From positions 1-51,093 of the forward strand of contig CAMHTW010000027.1 of assembly GCA_946188165.1 (NCBI GenBank): a DNA stretch of 51,093 bases, written 5' to 3'. The notes under the pieces are model-generated. The model ran no database searches, was not told where the DNA came from, and worked only from the letters and a program-made list of their open reading frames with translations. Of this stretch, positions 24,380-32,401 are shown piece by piece; positions within the stretch are counted from its first letter, which is position 1; the number at the start of each line of letters is the position of its first letter. The DNA comes from an uncultured Prevotella sp. (lineage in GTDB: Bacteria > Bacteroidota > Bacteroidia > Bacteroidales > Bacteroidaceae). The translations under genes and the position numbers were made by a program.

Positions 24380-24411
24380 TTTGGTAGTTACCGAAAAACT
24401 CCGTACCTTTG
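24380..24411 (+). promoter_or_regulatory. Promoter of tRNA-Arg
   Basis: TTTG (24380-24383), 20 bp, TACCTTTG (24404-24411), 21 bp before the tRNA. A textbook match. Confidence 0.8.
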
Positions 24412-24432
24412 CACCCGCAAATAAGGAACGGA

Positions 24433-24505
24433 GGTTCCGTAGCTCAACTGAATAGAGCATCTGACTACGGATCAGAAGGTTGTGGGTTTGAATCCCGCCG
24501 GAATC
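24433..24505 (+). tRNA. tRNA-Arg(ACG)
   Basis: Acceptor GGTTCCG pairs with CGGAATC at 24498-24504 (one G-U), and the discriminator is A24505. The D arm (AGCTCAACTGAATAGAGCA), anticodon stem TCTGA/TCAGA with loop CTACGGA, and T arm with loop TTTGAATC fold well. The anticodon ACG (24467-24469) reads CGN arginine codons after deamination to inosine. The CCA end is not encoded. Confidence 0.96.
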
Positions 24506-24555
24506 ACAAAATGCAAGAATAGCGAGCAAAGGTTTATACTTTTGCTCGTTATTTT

Positions 24556-24587
24556 TTTGGTTTTCTTCTCGCTTATTCGTACCTTTG
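24556..24587 (+). promoter_or_regulatory. Promoter of the B3/4-domain gene
   Basis: TTTG (24556-24559), 20 bp, TACCTTTG (24580-24587). It lies after the tRNA and 20 bp before the chosen ATG. Confidence 0.75.
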
Positions 24588-24607
24588 CATGCAGAAAGTA
24601 TGAGCGT

Positions 24608-25291
24608 ATGAAAGTTATTGTTTCCCCAGAGATTGGTGCAGTGTGCCCTGAGTTTGTTGGTGTTTGCATTGAAGCATCCGTTGTCAACACCCCATATTGT
24701 GAAGCCCTTTGGCAAGAAATAGGACAGTTTGGTGTCCGTTTCCGCCAAGAGCTCACCACAGAGACGTTGAAGGATATGACCAGTATTTCAGCTACGCGCC
24801 GTATATACAAGGCTTGCGGGAAAGACCCATCACGCTATCGTCCCGCCTCTGAGGCTCTCATCCGCCGTCTGCTACAAGGAAAGGAGCTTTATCAGCGCGA
24901 TACACTTGTCGATTTGGTCAACCTGGCATCCATTGCTTACGGTTACAGTATTGGCGGTTTCGATGCCGACAAGTTTGTGGGCGACACGCTGACCTTGGGA
25001 ATCGGTCGTGAAGGTGAGCCTTATGAAGGTATCGGTCGCGGTGAAATCAACATTCATGGACTGCCAGTCTATCGTGATGCCATAGGTGGTGTTGGCACCC
25101 CTACCAGTGACCATGAGCGCACCAAGATGACCATAGATACCCGTCATCTGGTAGTGCTCATCAACGGCTATGATGGTAACGAACAGCGCGTAAAGGAAAA
25201 TGCAGAGTACATTCAGGAACTATTACGCAAATATGCTCAGAGTGACGGCGGACAATATCACGTTTACAAACTGCTTCTAAACTGCTCCTAG
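24608..25291 (+). CDS. Stand-alone B3/4-domain protein (PheRS beta editing-domain relative)
   Basis: 227 residues from ATG 24608. The ATG at 24600 stops after three codons and the upstream open frame runs through the tRNA, so neither is the start; the promoter at 24556-24587 agrees. The sequence (SPEIGAVCPEFVGVCIEASV ... SISATRRIYKACGKDPSRYRPASEALIRRLL ... LYQRDTLVDLVNLASIAYGYSIGGFD ... VYRDAIGGVGTPTSDHERTKM) is typical of free-standing B3/B4 domains. In PheRS the domain hydrolyses Tyr-tRNA(Phe); free versions are of uncertain function, possibly tRNA-related. The extreme C-terminus (KLLLNCS) is encoded by the start of an 11-bp tandem repeat whose second unit supplies the TAG stop. Confidence 0.88.
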   Translation: MKVIVSPEIGAVCPEFVGVCIEASVVNTPYCEALWQEIGQFGVRFRQELTTETLKDMTSISATRRIYKACGKDPSRYRPASEALIRRLLQGKELYQRDTLVDLVNLASIAYGYSIGGFDADKFVGDTLTLGIGREGEPYEGIGRGEINIHGLPVYRDAIGGVGTPTSDHERTKMTIDTRHLVVLINGYDGNEQRVKENAEYIQELLRKYAQSDGGQYHVYKLLLNCS

Positions 25292-25325
25292 GCTGCTCCT
25301 AAGCTGCTTCTAAGCTGCTTCTAAG
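25271..25325 (+). repeat. 11-bp tandem repeat, five units, over a stop codon
   Basis: Units CTGCTTCTAAA, CTGCTCCTAGG, CTGCTCCTAAG, CTGCTTCTAAG, CTGCTTCTAAG. The gene's TAG stop (25289-25291) lies in unit two. As 11 is not a multiple of three, unit gain or loss would shift the frame beyond unit one, but each unit brings TAA or TAG in some frame. Confidence 0.85.
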
Positions 25326-25342
25326 CATACTATTAAGTATGG

Positions 25343-26266
25343 CTATTGCCTGCCTGCTCCGGCGCAAGACTCCAGAAACCGTAATTCTGCTTCCAGCATT
25401 TCCAGTTTCGGCATAGGACAGCCTGCCTCGCGGGCTATCTCCAAGGGACGGGTGTAGAGATAGTATATCTCCATAGGACGGTGGAAGTCGTAGTCCAGTC
25501 GCATAGACGGTGAATAGGGCGTCATGGCATCCGTCATATCTATCATCTTATCAATAAACGTAACGTCAAGGTTCTCTACGCCCAAGTGTTGGGCAGTATT
25601 GACAACCTCCATCATCTGCTCGCGAATCAGTTGTCTGGTCGCCTTGTTCTTCAGCAGCAGGTCAGTCTGCGTATGCAGAGCTACGGTCATACCGTTGAAC
25701 GGCATGTTCCATACGGCTTTCTTCCATCGCGCCTCATGATATTCCACCAGTCCAGTCTCGATGCCCGCCTGACGGAACTCATCGACGACAGCCTGCATCT
25801 GTGTCTCGTCGCGACATGAGTAGTTGGCCAGATTGATGCTGCCATAACACTGGTGGCTGACAACACCGGGCTGAGTCTTTGCAGAACAGATAAATGCCAA
25901 TCCGGCAGCCAGCTGCACTTTGGGGAACATCTTCTGCACATCCTCCTCCACACCGATGCCGTTCTGAATGAGTACCACCAGCGTATGGTCATGGAGCAAT
26001 GATGGCAGCAACGACTGCAGTTTGCCGTTGTTAACCGATTTCAGACACACAAGCACTACGTCGCACGGCGGCATGTCCTCCGTATGAAGATAGACATTGA
26101 GATCAGTCAGATGGAACGAGCCGTCGCAGGAGTCCACCTGCAGGCCATGCTGTCTGACATACTCATAGTCGCTGCGCAGCAGGAAATGGACTTCCTGTCC
26201 TGCATGAGCCAATTTGGCTCCATAATATCCGCCAATGGCACCTGCGCCAATAATTCCGTATCTCAT
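25343..26266 (-). CDS. panE: 2-dehydropantoate 2-reductase, pantothenate synthesis
   Basis: 307 residues, normal length. It reduces ketopantoate to pantoate with NADPH in the CoA pathway. The Rossmann motif GAGAIGGYYGAKLA starts at residue 7, followed by VLVCLKS and LIQNGIGVEE. The catalytic lysine region is ARWKKAVWNMPFNGM and the C-terminal helical domain has PSMRLDYDFHRPMEIYYL. It is the last gene of the leftward operon starting with the Gfo/Idh gene; the 65-bp gap upstream shows no promoter consensus. Substrate specificity in this broad family is assumed from the overall match; related ketopantoate reductase-like enzymes could act on other 2-keto acids. Confidence 0.9.
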   Translation of the reverse strand: MRYGIIGAGAIGGYYGAKLAHAGQEVHFLLRSDYEYVRQHGLQVDSCDGSFHLTDLNVYLHTEDMPPCDVVLVCLKSVNNGKLQSLLPSLLHDHTLVVLIQNGIGVEEDVQKMFPKVQLAAGLAFICSAKTQPGVVSHQCYGSINLANYSCRDETQMQAVVDEFRQAGIETGLVEYHEARWKKAVWNMPFNGMTVALHTQTDLLLKNKATRQLIREQMMEVVNTAQHLGVENLDVTFIDKMIDMTDAMTPYSPSMRLDYDFHRPMEIYYLYTRPLEIAREAGCPMPKLEMLEAELRFLESCAGAGRQ

Positions 26267-26331
26267 ATTGATAATTATATTCTCTGTTATATCGTTTGTC
26301 GTTTTACAAGAGCATGGTCAAATCAAAGTCA

Positions 26332-27879
26332 TCATTCAGAAAGCCACTGGGCACACATCTCGGCACAGCGTTCGCCATCGACACCGGCAGAGACAATGCC
26401 GCCAGCATAGCCAGCACCCTCACCACACGGAAAGAGACCCTGAATGCGTACATGCATCAGCGTTTCGCCGTCTCTGAGAATGCGTACAGGACTGGAGGTG
26501 CGCGTCTCGACGCCAATCATCGTGGCTTCGTTGGTCAGAAAGCCATGGCTCATGCGCCCGAATGCCTTAAAGCCTTCCTGCAGGCGATGACTGATGGTCT
26601 TGGGCATCCAGAAATGGAGGGGCGACGAAATCAGACCAGGAGCATACGAACTCTTAGGCAGGTCGTAGGACAGACGATTGTTGACGAAGTCGGCCATACG
26701 CTGTGCTGGTGCGGTCTGACGGCGATTGCCTTGCTGCCAGCAGTCGCGTTCCAGTTGTTTCTGGAATGCCATCACGCGCAGAGGGTCTTCGCCCTCGACA
26801 TCCTCAGCACGCAACTCAACCACCATACCGCTGTTCGACCACTGCCCACCACGATTCGAAGGACTCATGCCGTTGACCACTATTTGCTCCTTGTCGGTGG
26901 CGGCAGGAATGACAAAACCACCAGGACACATGCAGAAGGAATAGACACCACGACCATCGACCTGCGTCACAAACGCATATTCGGCAGCAGGCAGATACTT
27001 GCCACGCCCCTGACGGTTATGATATTGTATCTGGTCTATCAATTCGGAGGGATGCTCCAAGCGCACGCCAACAGCAATACCCTTGGCTTCGATATCTATT
27101 TTAGCCTCAGCCAGATAACGATAGACGTCGCGAGCCGAATGGCCAGTGGCAAGAATGACGGGACCTATGAATTCATTGTCAGCTGCTAAACAGCCGACTA
27201 CACGATTGTCCTTGATGATGAGCTGCGTCATCTTGGTTTGGAAATGCACCTCGCCACCCGAACGGAGAATGGTATTGCGCATGTTCTCGATGACGCGCGG
27301 CAGCTTATCCGTTCCGATATGCGGATGGGCATCGGCCAGAATATTGGTCGAGGCACCGTGCTGACAAAAGACGTTCAGAATCTTCTCGATAGAGCCGCGC
27401 TTCTTGCTTCGCGTATAGAGCTTGCCGTCGGAGTAGGCACCTGCCCCACCCTCGCCAAAGCAGTAGTTGCTCTCGCCGTCAACCTGTTGTGTCTTGGCTA
27501 TCTGTGCCAAGTCCTTCTTTCGCTCATGGACATCCTTGCCACGTTCGAGTACGATGGGGCGCAGACCTAACTCGATGAGTCGCAGGGCTGCAAACAAACC
27601 GCCAGGACCGGCACCCACAACGATGACCTGAGGACGACCACTGACGTCTGGATAGTCTGTATGCACATACTCATCCTGCTGTGGTTGTTCGTTGATATAG
27701 ACGCGCACCTTCAGATTGACAAAGATGGTGCGCTGGCGGGCATCGATGCTACGGCGCAGAATGCGCACGGCGGTCACCGTACGGACGTCGAATCCATACT
27801 CGTCGGCCAGATAGTTGCGTAATGCCTGCTCGTTGGCTGCCACATGGGGCTGCACACGAATCTGATACTCGTTAGTCAT
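26332..27879 (-). CDS. FAD-dependent oxidoreductase of the COG2509 type
   Basis: 515 residues, no signal peptide. An N-terminal alpha/beta segment (1-80; RILRRSIDARQRTIFVNLKV) precedes a Rossmann FAD site VIVVGAGPGGLFAALRLIE (86-104). Then come YCFGEGGAGAYSDGKLYTRSKKRG, ILATGHSARDVY, FCMCPGGFVIPA and near the end LFPCGEGAGYAGGIVSAGVDG. This is the pattern of the uncharacterised 'FAD-dependent dehydrogenase' family that is widespread in Bacteroidetes and Firmicutes. The reaction is not known. It lies 30 bp after the YkvA-like gene, within the Gfo/Idh-panE operon; no shared pathway is evident. Confidence 0.88.
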   Translation of the reverse strand: MTNEYQIRVQPHVAANEQALRNYLADEYGFDVRTVTAVRILRRSIDARQRTIFVNLKVRVYINEQPQQDEYVHTDYPDVSGRPQVIVVGAGPGGLFAALRLIELGLRPIVLERGKDVHERKKDLAQIAKTQQVDGESNYCFGEGGAGAYSDGKLYTRSKKRGSIEKILNVFCQHGASTNILADAHPHIGTDKLPRVIENMRNTILRSGGEVHFQTKMTQLIIKDNRVVGCLAADNEFIGPVILATGHSARDVYRYLAEAKIDIEAKGIAVGVRLEHPSELIDQIQYHNRQGRGKYLPAAEYAFVTQVDGRGVYSFCMCPGGFVIPAATDKEQIVVNGMSPSNRGGQWSNSGMVVELRAEDVEGEDPLRVMAFQKQLERDCWQQGNRRQTAPAQRMADFVNNRLSYDLPKSSYAPGLISSPLHFWMPKTISHRLQEGFKAFGRMSHGFLTNEATMIGVETRTSSPVRILRDGETLMHVRIQGLFPCGEGAGYAGGIVSAGVDGERCAEMCAQWLSE

Positions 27880-27909
27880 GCGATAGCGATGTCGTCACCT
27901 GTTCTCTTT

Positions 27910-28302
27910 TTACTTTTCACTTTCGAAAAGTTCGTTGATTTCGGCTATCTCGTCCTCGTCGAACCACTTCGAAAGGCGCTTCTTAGCCTTTACCTGAATT
28001 TCGGGGTCGACATCAGTCCACACCTTCTTCAAGACAAAGACAAGCACACCCAAGTCGTCGGCCAATCCAGCAATGGGAATAGCATCTGGCACCACATCGA
28101 GTGGACTGATGAGATAGCCCAAAGCGGCAATAATCATAGCCTTATTGGTGGCACTGACCTTGTCGCTCTGCAAGGTGTAATACAAGATAAGAGCAGCATA
28201 AACCAACTTAGAACCAGCACCCTTGGCGATGCGTGCAATCTTCTCAGCAAAGTCCTTCTTCGAGAACTTGCTGCCATACTTCATAAAATCGGGTAATTCC
28301 AT
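27910..28302 (-). CDS. YkvA-like DUF1232 protein
   Basis: 130 residues. The DUF1232 core is KMIIAALGYLISPLDVVPD in outline, that is, GYLISPLDVVPDAIPIAGLADDL at about residues 61-83, the defining 'YxxSPxDxxPDxxPxxGxxDD' signature (shown in part). Two hydrophobic stretches (SKLVYAALILYYTL and DDLGVLVFVLKKV) suggest membrane association. The tail is charged (RLSKWFDEDEIAEINELFESEK). The function of the family is unknown. It lies 33 bp after the DUF1460 gene in the same operon. Confidence 0.9.
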   Translation of the reverse strand: MELPDFMKYGSKFSKKDFAEKIARIAKGAGSKLVYAALILYYTLQSDKVSATNKAMIIAALGYLISPLDVVPDAIPIAGLADDLGVLVFVLKKVWTDVDPEIQVKAKKRLSKWFDEDEIAEINELFESEK

Positions 28303-28335
28303 ATATTTGTCTATTTTTATTATTTCGACTAATCG

Positions 28336-29172
28336 TTAATTAATTCTGACCACGCGAATGCCCGTATGGGTCTTGTGCTTCTGCATATATTGATAGAGCG
28401 TCATGGGTTCCTCGATCACTTTTTTGTGAATCATCGACGCATTGAGCAGATGAAGCCCGTTGCTACGCCATACGGCAAAGCCCAGGTGAGCAATGTCAAG
28501 GCCCTTCTTGTTGCAGGTAATAGCCAGTATGTCACCATCCTTTATCACCTTGCGCAGCAAGGCACTGTTGCGGAGCGAACGTTTGGGAATGTAGCGTACT
28601 TTCATACCCGTCAGCGACTGCTCGGCAGCACGAATCTCAGGAACCAGTGCAGCATTGGCCTTCAATGCCTTATAGGCTGAAGTGTGCGTTGACATGTAAT
28701 CGACATTGACGGTCTGCACAGCCGAGAAAGGCGGATTAGGCTGTTGAATATCAGTAACCAGTTGCATCGCGACCTTATCGCGAATCCAGTCAGTGAAATA
28801 GTGCAGACGTGAAGGATAGCCGGCCATACGCCCCTGTCGATAACGCAGTTGGCGCAAGGCATTCAGATAGTCGGCAAAGCCATGCTTACCGGCCTGCGTA
28901 CAAAGTTTCAGTGCTGCCACCGTCTCAACCAGCGTCGTACAATCCAACTGTCGCGTATTGACCACCAGGCGCTCGTCGTCGTTCACTTCGAGGGTATGAG
29001 CCACATAGGGCACACCCAGGAACTGACGTGCCAACCAAAGCACCGACGTTTCGCGATTGGCTTGCCGCAACAACTGACATATCTTCAAGCTGTCGGCCTG
29101 CTGATACGTGGTCTGAGCCTTCATGCCCTGCACGAGCATTATACCTATTATATATATAATGAGTCGTTTCAT
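28336..29172 (-). CDS. DUF1460 amidase-like periplasmic protein
   Basis: 278 residues with a signal peptide (1-19, MKRLIIYIIGIMLVQGMKA). The N-terminal half has LARQFLGVPYVAHTLEVNDD and RQLDCTTLVETVAAL with the likely catalytic C78; later segments include YFTDWIRDK, LHYF, DGDILAITCNKKGLDIAHLG and LLNASM. These are features of DUF1460, an NlpC/P60-like fold thought to be an N-acetylmuramoyl-L-alanine amidase relative, with structures known from Bacteroides. It may trim peptidoglycan or recycle muropeptides. It starts within the DUF4421 stop (ATGA overlap), so the two are translationally coupled. Confidence 0.88.
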   Translation of the reverse strand: MKRLIIYIIGIMLVQGMKAQTTYQQADSLKICQLLRQANRETSVLWLARQFLGVPYVAHTLEVNDDERLVVNTRQLDCTTLVETVAALKLCTQAGKHGFADYLNALRQLRYRQGRMAGYPSRLHYFTDWIRDKVAMQLVTDIQQPNPPFSAVQTVNVDYMSTHTSAYKALKANAALVPEIRAAEQSLTGMKVRYIPKRSLRNSALLRKVIKDGDILAITCNKKGLDIAHLGFAVWRSNGLHLLNASMIHKKVIEEPMTLYQYMQKHKTHTGIRVVRIN

Positions 29173-30302
29173 CTCTTTTTCTTTTTATATGCCTCGCGAG
29201 CTCCAAAATTGTAGCCCACATAGATATTTAACTTGCCAAAGATGTTGTTTGCGGCAAAGCGCGACTTACGATAGTTGTAGGCACGCACAATGGCCGCAGC
29301 ACCGGCATACCAGCGATTGTTATTATAGACCAAGGCAAAGCGCCCAATGCCGTCGATATTGAAATTTTTAATATCAAAGCCCGTCTTTTCCTCGTTGGCC
29401 GTCTCACCTCGTGACTTCTTGTAGGCCAATTCCAGCGAAACGCTGGAGCAGAACAGGCAGTTGCGGGCAAACACCCAGTTGTAGGCATAGCCCACCGAAG
29501 CGTTGATGTTATAGTACTTAACGCTGTTGAACATCAGACCGCTGTCCAGCTTTACCTCCTTATTGGTAGCCTTTTGCAAGGTGTTCTGCATCTTTTCATA
29601 GTCGAAGTCGAGCGAGTTGCGCATATAGCCCACCCCTGCCATCCACGAGCCGCAACTGATTTTCTGCATGGTGCTCTGCGCGAACGCCGCCGGGTAGGAG
29701 AAACGATGGTGATTGAAGATATAATAGACGTTGAAGCCCGTGATGCCCACGCTGAGTCCGTCGAAAGCCAGATCCTCAAAGTGCTCATTTTCCATATCCT
29801 TGCCCAGGCTGACATTGCGAATCTTATAGTCGGAACCCGTACGGCGATAATAGATGTCGGCACCCAGCTGAGCCGCATAGATACTGAAATCGAACTCCTG
29901 CTTGAGGTCGCTCACGGCAACATTCTTAATATCGAAAGCATAACCTGCAAATATCCAGCGCCAGCCAAAATAGGGTCCGAACTTAAACGTCGGTGACGGT
30001 GCGAAACTGACAGACTGCTCATTGCCACCGGTAGAGCTGAGCCGGTAGTAGTCGTAGTTGTATGTACCCTGTAACATGACAGACCAGTTATAGTGCTGTG
30101 GCTCGACATAGTTCTCGTCGATATAGCTGAAACCGCGAATAGTGCGACGCAGCCAGCTGAGTTTCTTCTTGGGTTCCTCAACCTGAGTGGAATCAGGAGA
30201 TTGAGAGAATGAGAAAATGAGAAAATGAGAAAATAAGACTGACGTCATCAATAGTCGGCGCCAACTTGAAAATCCCAATATCTCATTTCCTAAATGTCTC
30301 AT
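29169..30302 (-). CDS. DUF4421 outer-membrane-type beta-barrel protein
   Basis: 377 residues from ATG 30302; an ATG at 30248 (MTSVLFSHFLIFSFSQS) gives a more normal signal peptide and may be the real start. The mature part has alternating aromatic strands (YNWSVMLQGTYNYDYYRL, FKFGPYFGWRWIFAGYAFDI, WYAGAAAIVRAYNYRKSRF) ending in NIYVGYNFGAREAYKKKKR. This fits DUF4421, a Bacteroidales family predicted to be a barrel. Function unknown. The hydrophobic core of the signal peptide is encoded by a TTTTCTCA microrepeat, and the 5' end forms a 15-bp inverted repeat (30200-30311). It overlaps the DUF1460 gene by 4 bp. Confidence 0.82.
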   Translation of the reverse strand: MRHLGNEILGFSSWRRLLMTSVLFSHFLIFSFSQSPDSTQVEEPKKKLSWLRRTIRGFSYIDENYVEPQHYNWSVMLQGTYNYDYYRLSSTGGNEQSVSFAPSPTFKFGPYFGWRWIFAGYAFDIKNVAVSDLKQEFDFSIYAAQLGADIYYRRTGSDYKIRNVSLGKDMENEHFEDLAFDGLSVGITGFNVYYIFNHHRFSYPAAFAQSTMQKISCGSWMAGVGYMRNSLDFDYEKMQNTLQKATNKEVKLDSGLMFNSVKYYNINASVGYAYNWVFARNCLFCSSVSLELAYKKSRGETANEEKTGFDIKNFNIDGIGRFALVYNNNRWYAGAAAIVRAYNYRKSRFAANNIFGKLNIYVGYNFGAREAYKKKKR

Positions 30303-30311
30303 TATCTCAAT
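30200..30311. repeat. 15-bp inverted repeat built from TGAGA-type microrepeats
   Basis: ATTGAGAGAATGAGA (30200-30214) and TCTCATTATCTCAAT (30297-30311) are complementary at 14 of 15 positions, 82 bp apart. The left arm is part of a longer array (GAGAAAAT units to about 30233). The right arm starts just after the Gfo/Idh stop and contains the first ATG of the DUF4421 gene. Confidence 0.7.
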
Positions 30312-30314
30312 TCT

Positions 30315-31298
30315 TCAGAATTTGCCTAACACCCGGTCAAGCACCCAGTTGACGGGGGTTGCTGATATACTGGTACACTCGCAGATGCCGATGCCTTGCA
30401 AATGCTCACACACACTCTTAATCAGTGGGAATTGCACGTAAGGCGGATTGGGCACAGCAAAACTCTCTTCGCCATGAATAGTATGCAGGCGAATGGGCTG
30501 ATAGTCGAAAACAGAGAACGACACAGAGCCACGATCACCTATCAGGTCGATACGGTCCTCGCGAGCCGACTCATGGGCCACAAAACACCAGGAGCCTGAA
30601 CCAGGCAAACCGTTCTCGAACTCAAAACAGGCACTGACAGAATCTTCGGCCTTATACAGACCACCACGATTGGCACAGATGCCGCGAGCTTCGATGATGA
30701 CACCGAAGAAATGCTGCAAGAGGTCGAGCTGGTGGGGTGCCAAATCATAGAAATAGCCACCACCGGCAATATCGGGCTGCAAGCGCCAAGGCAGGTTCTC
30801 GGCATGTTCGTAATCCAACTCACGGGGCGGAACGGCAAAACGCACCTGCACATTGACCACCTTGCCAATGATGCCACGGTCCACAATCTCCCTTACCTTC
30901 TCAAAATACGGCAAGTAACGGCGATAGTAGGCTACGAAACAAGGTACACCCGTCTGCTCGCTGATACGATTGACACGTGCACAATCTTCATACGAGGCTG
31001 CCAAGGGTTTCTCGACATAGACGGGCTTACCGGCTTTCATGGCCATAATAGCGTAAGTGGCATGACTGGAGGGAGGCGTGGCAATATAGACGGCATTGAC
31101 GTCAGAATCGTCAATCAGTTCCTGGGCATCCGTGTACCAACGAGGAATGCCGTGACGTTCGGCATAGCTACGTGCTTTGCGCTCGTCACGACTCATTACA
31201 GCCACTACACTCGACCCCTCAACTTCGGAAAAAGCAGGGCCGCTTTTCTTCTCAGTCACCTCACCACATCCGATGAAGCCCCACTGCAATATTTTCAT
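30315..31298 (-). CDS. Gfo/Idh/MocA-family NAD(P)-dependent oxidoreductase
   Basis: 327 residues from MKILQWGFIGCGEVTEKKSG (ATG 31298). An ATG at 31310 overlaps the promoter -7 element (31308-31315), so the inner start is preferred. The Rossmann motif GFIGCGEV and the family signature VEKPLAASYEDC (E-K-P), preceded by YIATPPSSHATY, are clear; the second domain has LPWRLQPDIAGGGYFYDLAPHQLDLL, with the G-G-G...D...H arrangement typical for sugar dehydrogenases. The probable substrate is a sugar or inositol derivative, not determinable here. It heads the leftward operon that ends with panE; DUF4421 follows after 12 bp. Confidence 0.9.
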   Translation of the reverse strand: MKILQWGFIGCGEVTEKKSGPAFSEVEGSSVVAVMSRDERKARSYAERHGIPRWYTDAQELIDDSDVNAVYIATPPSSHATYAIMAMKAGKPVYVEKPLAASYEDCARVNRISEQTGVPCFVAYYRRYLPYFEKVREIVDRGIIGKVVNVQVRFAVPPRELDYEHAENLPWRLQPDIAGGGYFYDLAPHQLDLLQHFFGVIIEARGICANRGGLYKAEDSVSACFEFENGLPGSGSWCFVAHESAREDRIDLIGDRGSVSFSVFDYQPIRLHTIHGEESFAVPNPPYVQFPLIKSVCEHLQGIGICECTSISATPVNWVLDRVLGKF

Positions 31299-31307
31299 AA
31301 TCGCGTG

Positions 31308-31315
31308 CAAAGATA
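31308..31315 (-). promoter_or_regulatory. -7 element before the Gfo/Idh gene
   Basis: TATCTTTG on the minus strand, 9 bp before ATG 31298. No clear TTTG at -33. It implies a leader of only a few bases and decides the start of the gene. Confidence 0.5.
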
Positions 31316-31353
31316 ATAAAATTAAGTGAAATTCCTATAAAGCGGCAGCAAAT

Positions 31354-31381
31354 TTTTCACTTTTCACTTTTCATTTTTCAC
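31354..31381 (+). repeat. Heptamer array upstream of a -7 element
   Basis: Four units: TTTTCAC, TTTTCAC, TTTTCAT, TTTTCAC. The array ends 9 bp before TACCTTTG (31391-31398) and covers the place where the -33 element should be. Confidence 0.75.
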
Positions 31382-31390
31382 TTTATTTTG

Positions 31391-31398
31391 TACCTTTG
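31391..31398 (+). promoter_or_regulatory. -7 element before the membrane protein-hisB pair
   Basis: TACCTTTG, 22 bp before ATG 31421. The -33 region is replaced by the heptamer array, so no TTTG is found at the standard spacing. Confidence 0.6.
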
Positions 31399-31420
31399 CA
31401 GCGTCTAAAAAAAGAACTCA

Positions 31421-32401
31421 ATGGAAAAGACACATGATTTGACACTGATGAAGGCCCGCAGCTACCGCAGTATTCTGGCTGAGGGCTACCGACTGTATAA
31501 CGAGAATTTCCGAAAACTTTTTAAGGCTTCATGGATATTGGCAATCGTCTATGCCCTTTGTTGTGGTGCCTTGGGAACGCTGACAGCCATTAAAATCCCT
31601 GAGCTGACGTTGGCGCTGATGCATCAGCTGACATCCACGCAGGGCTTTTTCGCCGAGACTGCAAAGACGTATGCCCTCACCATATTCGGCATCATAGGAC
31701 TACTGCTGCTGGCGATTGCCGCCATGAGCATGGCATCAGCCACAATTCTGAACAAGCTGAAGGAGCACAAGGATACGGGTACAATCAGCACCCCACCCCA
31801 CTGGCTGACGACATCGCCCGCCATGATGGGACGCTCGCTGAAAGGTGTATTCCTCACCATTCTCGTGCTCATCATCCCTATGGTATTATTCGCCGTATTG
31901 ATGGCGATTGCTGAGAGTGTGAGTCCGCAGGCCATCATGGGCCACCTGACCACCTTCCTCGCTGCACTATGCGTTGTCTGCATCATCCTCTTCATCCTGG
32001 TCCATCCCCTGATGTATGTACTGATGAAATACCTGATGGAGGCACCCTGCAAATATTGGAAGACACTACGTGCGAGCTTTGGTTGCGGCATGCGCCATTG
32101 GGGTTCGCTCTTCCTCGTCTTTTTCCTCAGCATGCTGTTTGTCCAGCTCTTAGGTCTCATCATCATGCTGCCTGCGCACATTCTGAACTATGCCAACCAA
32201 CAGGCTCATACGGGGCTACTCATCGGCGACCCCCTCGGCATGCCATCGTACATGCCGGCGCTTACTTTCGCAACCTTCACCCTCTGCTGCTTCATTGAAT
32301 TCTACGTCAGCCAGGTGATGCTCGTCCACAACTACTACATATATGGCAGCATTGAGACGAAAGAACTGGAACGCGAACAACAAAAACAAAACATAAGATG
32401 A
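31421..32401 (+). CDS. Polytopic membrane protein of unknown function
   Basis: 326 residues with about six membrane helices (near 37-57, 89-112, 141-167, 178-204, 227-250 and 281-300). The soluble N-terminus (residues 1-33, [20 protein letters not shown]) and charged C-terminus ([15 protein letters not shown]) both appear to be in the cytoplasm. Layout and composition resemble the loosely defined 'YIP1/glycerophosphoryl diester phosphodiesterase membrane domain' type of protein common in Bacteroidetes, but I cannot name it. Its stop overlaps the hisB start (ATGA), so hisB translation depends on it. A link to histidine synthesis is not otherwise suggested. Confidence 0.8.
   Translation: MEKTHDLTLMKARSYRSILAEGYRLYNENFRKLFKASWILAIVYALCCGALGTLTAIKIPELTLALMHQLTSTQGFFAETAKTYALTIFGIIGLLLLAIAAMSMASATILNKLKEHKDTGTISTPPHWLTTSPAMMGRSLKGVFLTILVLIIPMVLFAVLMAIAESVSPQAIMGHLTTFLAALCVVCIILFILVHPLMYVLMKYLMEAPCKYWKTLRASFGCGMRHWGSLFLVFFLSMLFVQLLGLIIMLPAHILNYANQQAHTGLLIGDPLGMPSYMPALTFATFTLCCFIEFYVSQVMLVHNYYIYGSIETKELEREQQKQNIR

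Noticed and set aside
24482..24607. Upstream extension of the B3/4 gene into the tRNA
   Set aside because: The frame is open but runs through tRNA-Arg and a promoter; the ATG at 24608 fits the promoter.
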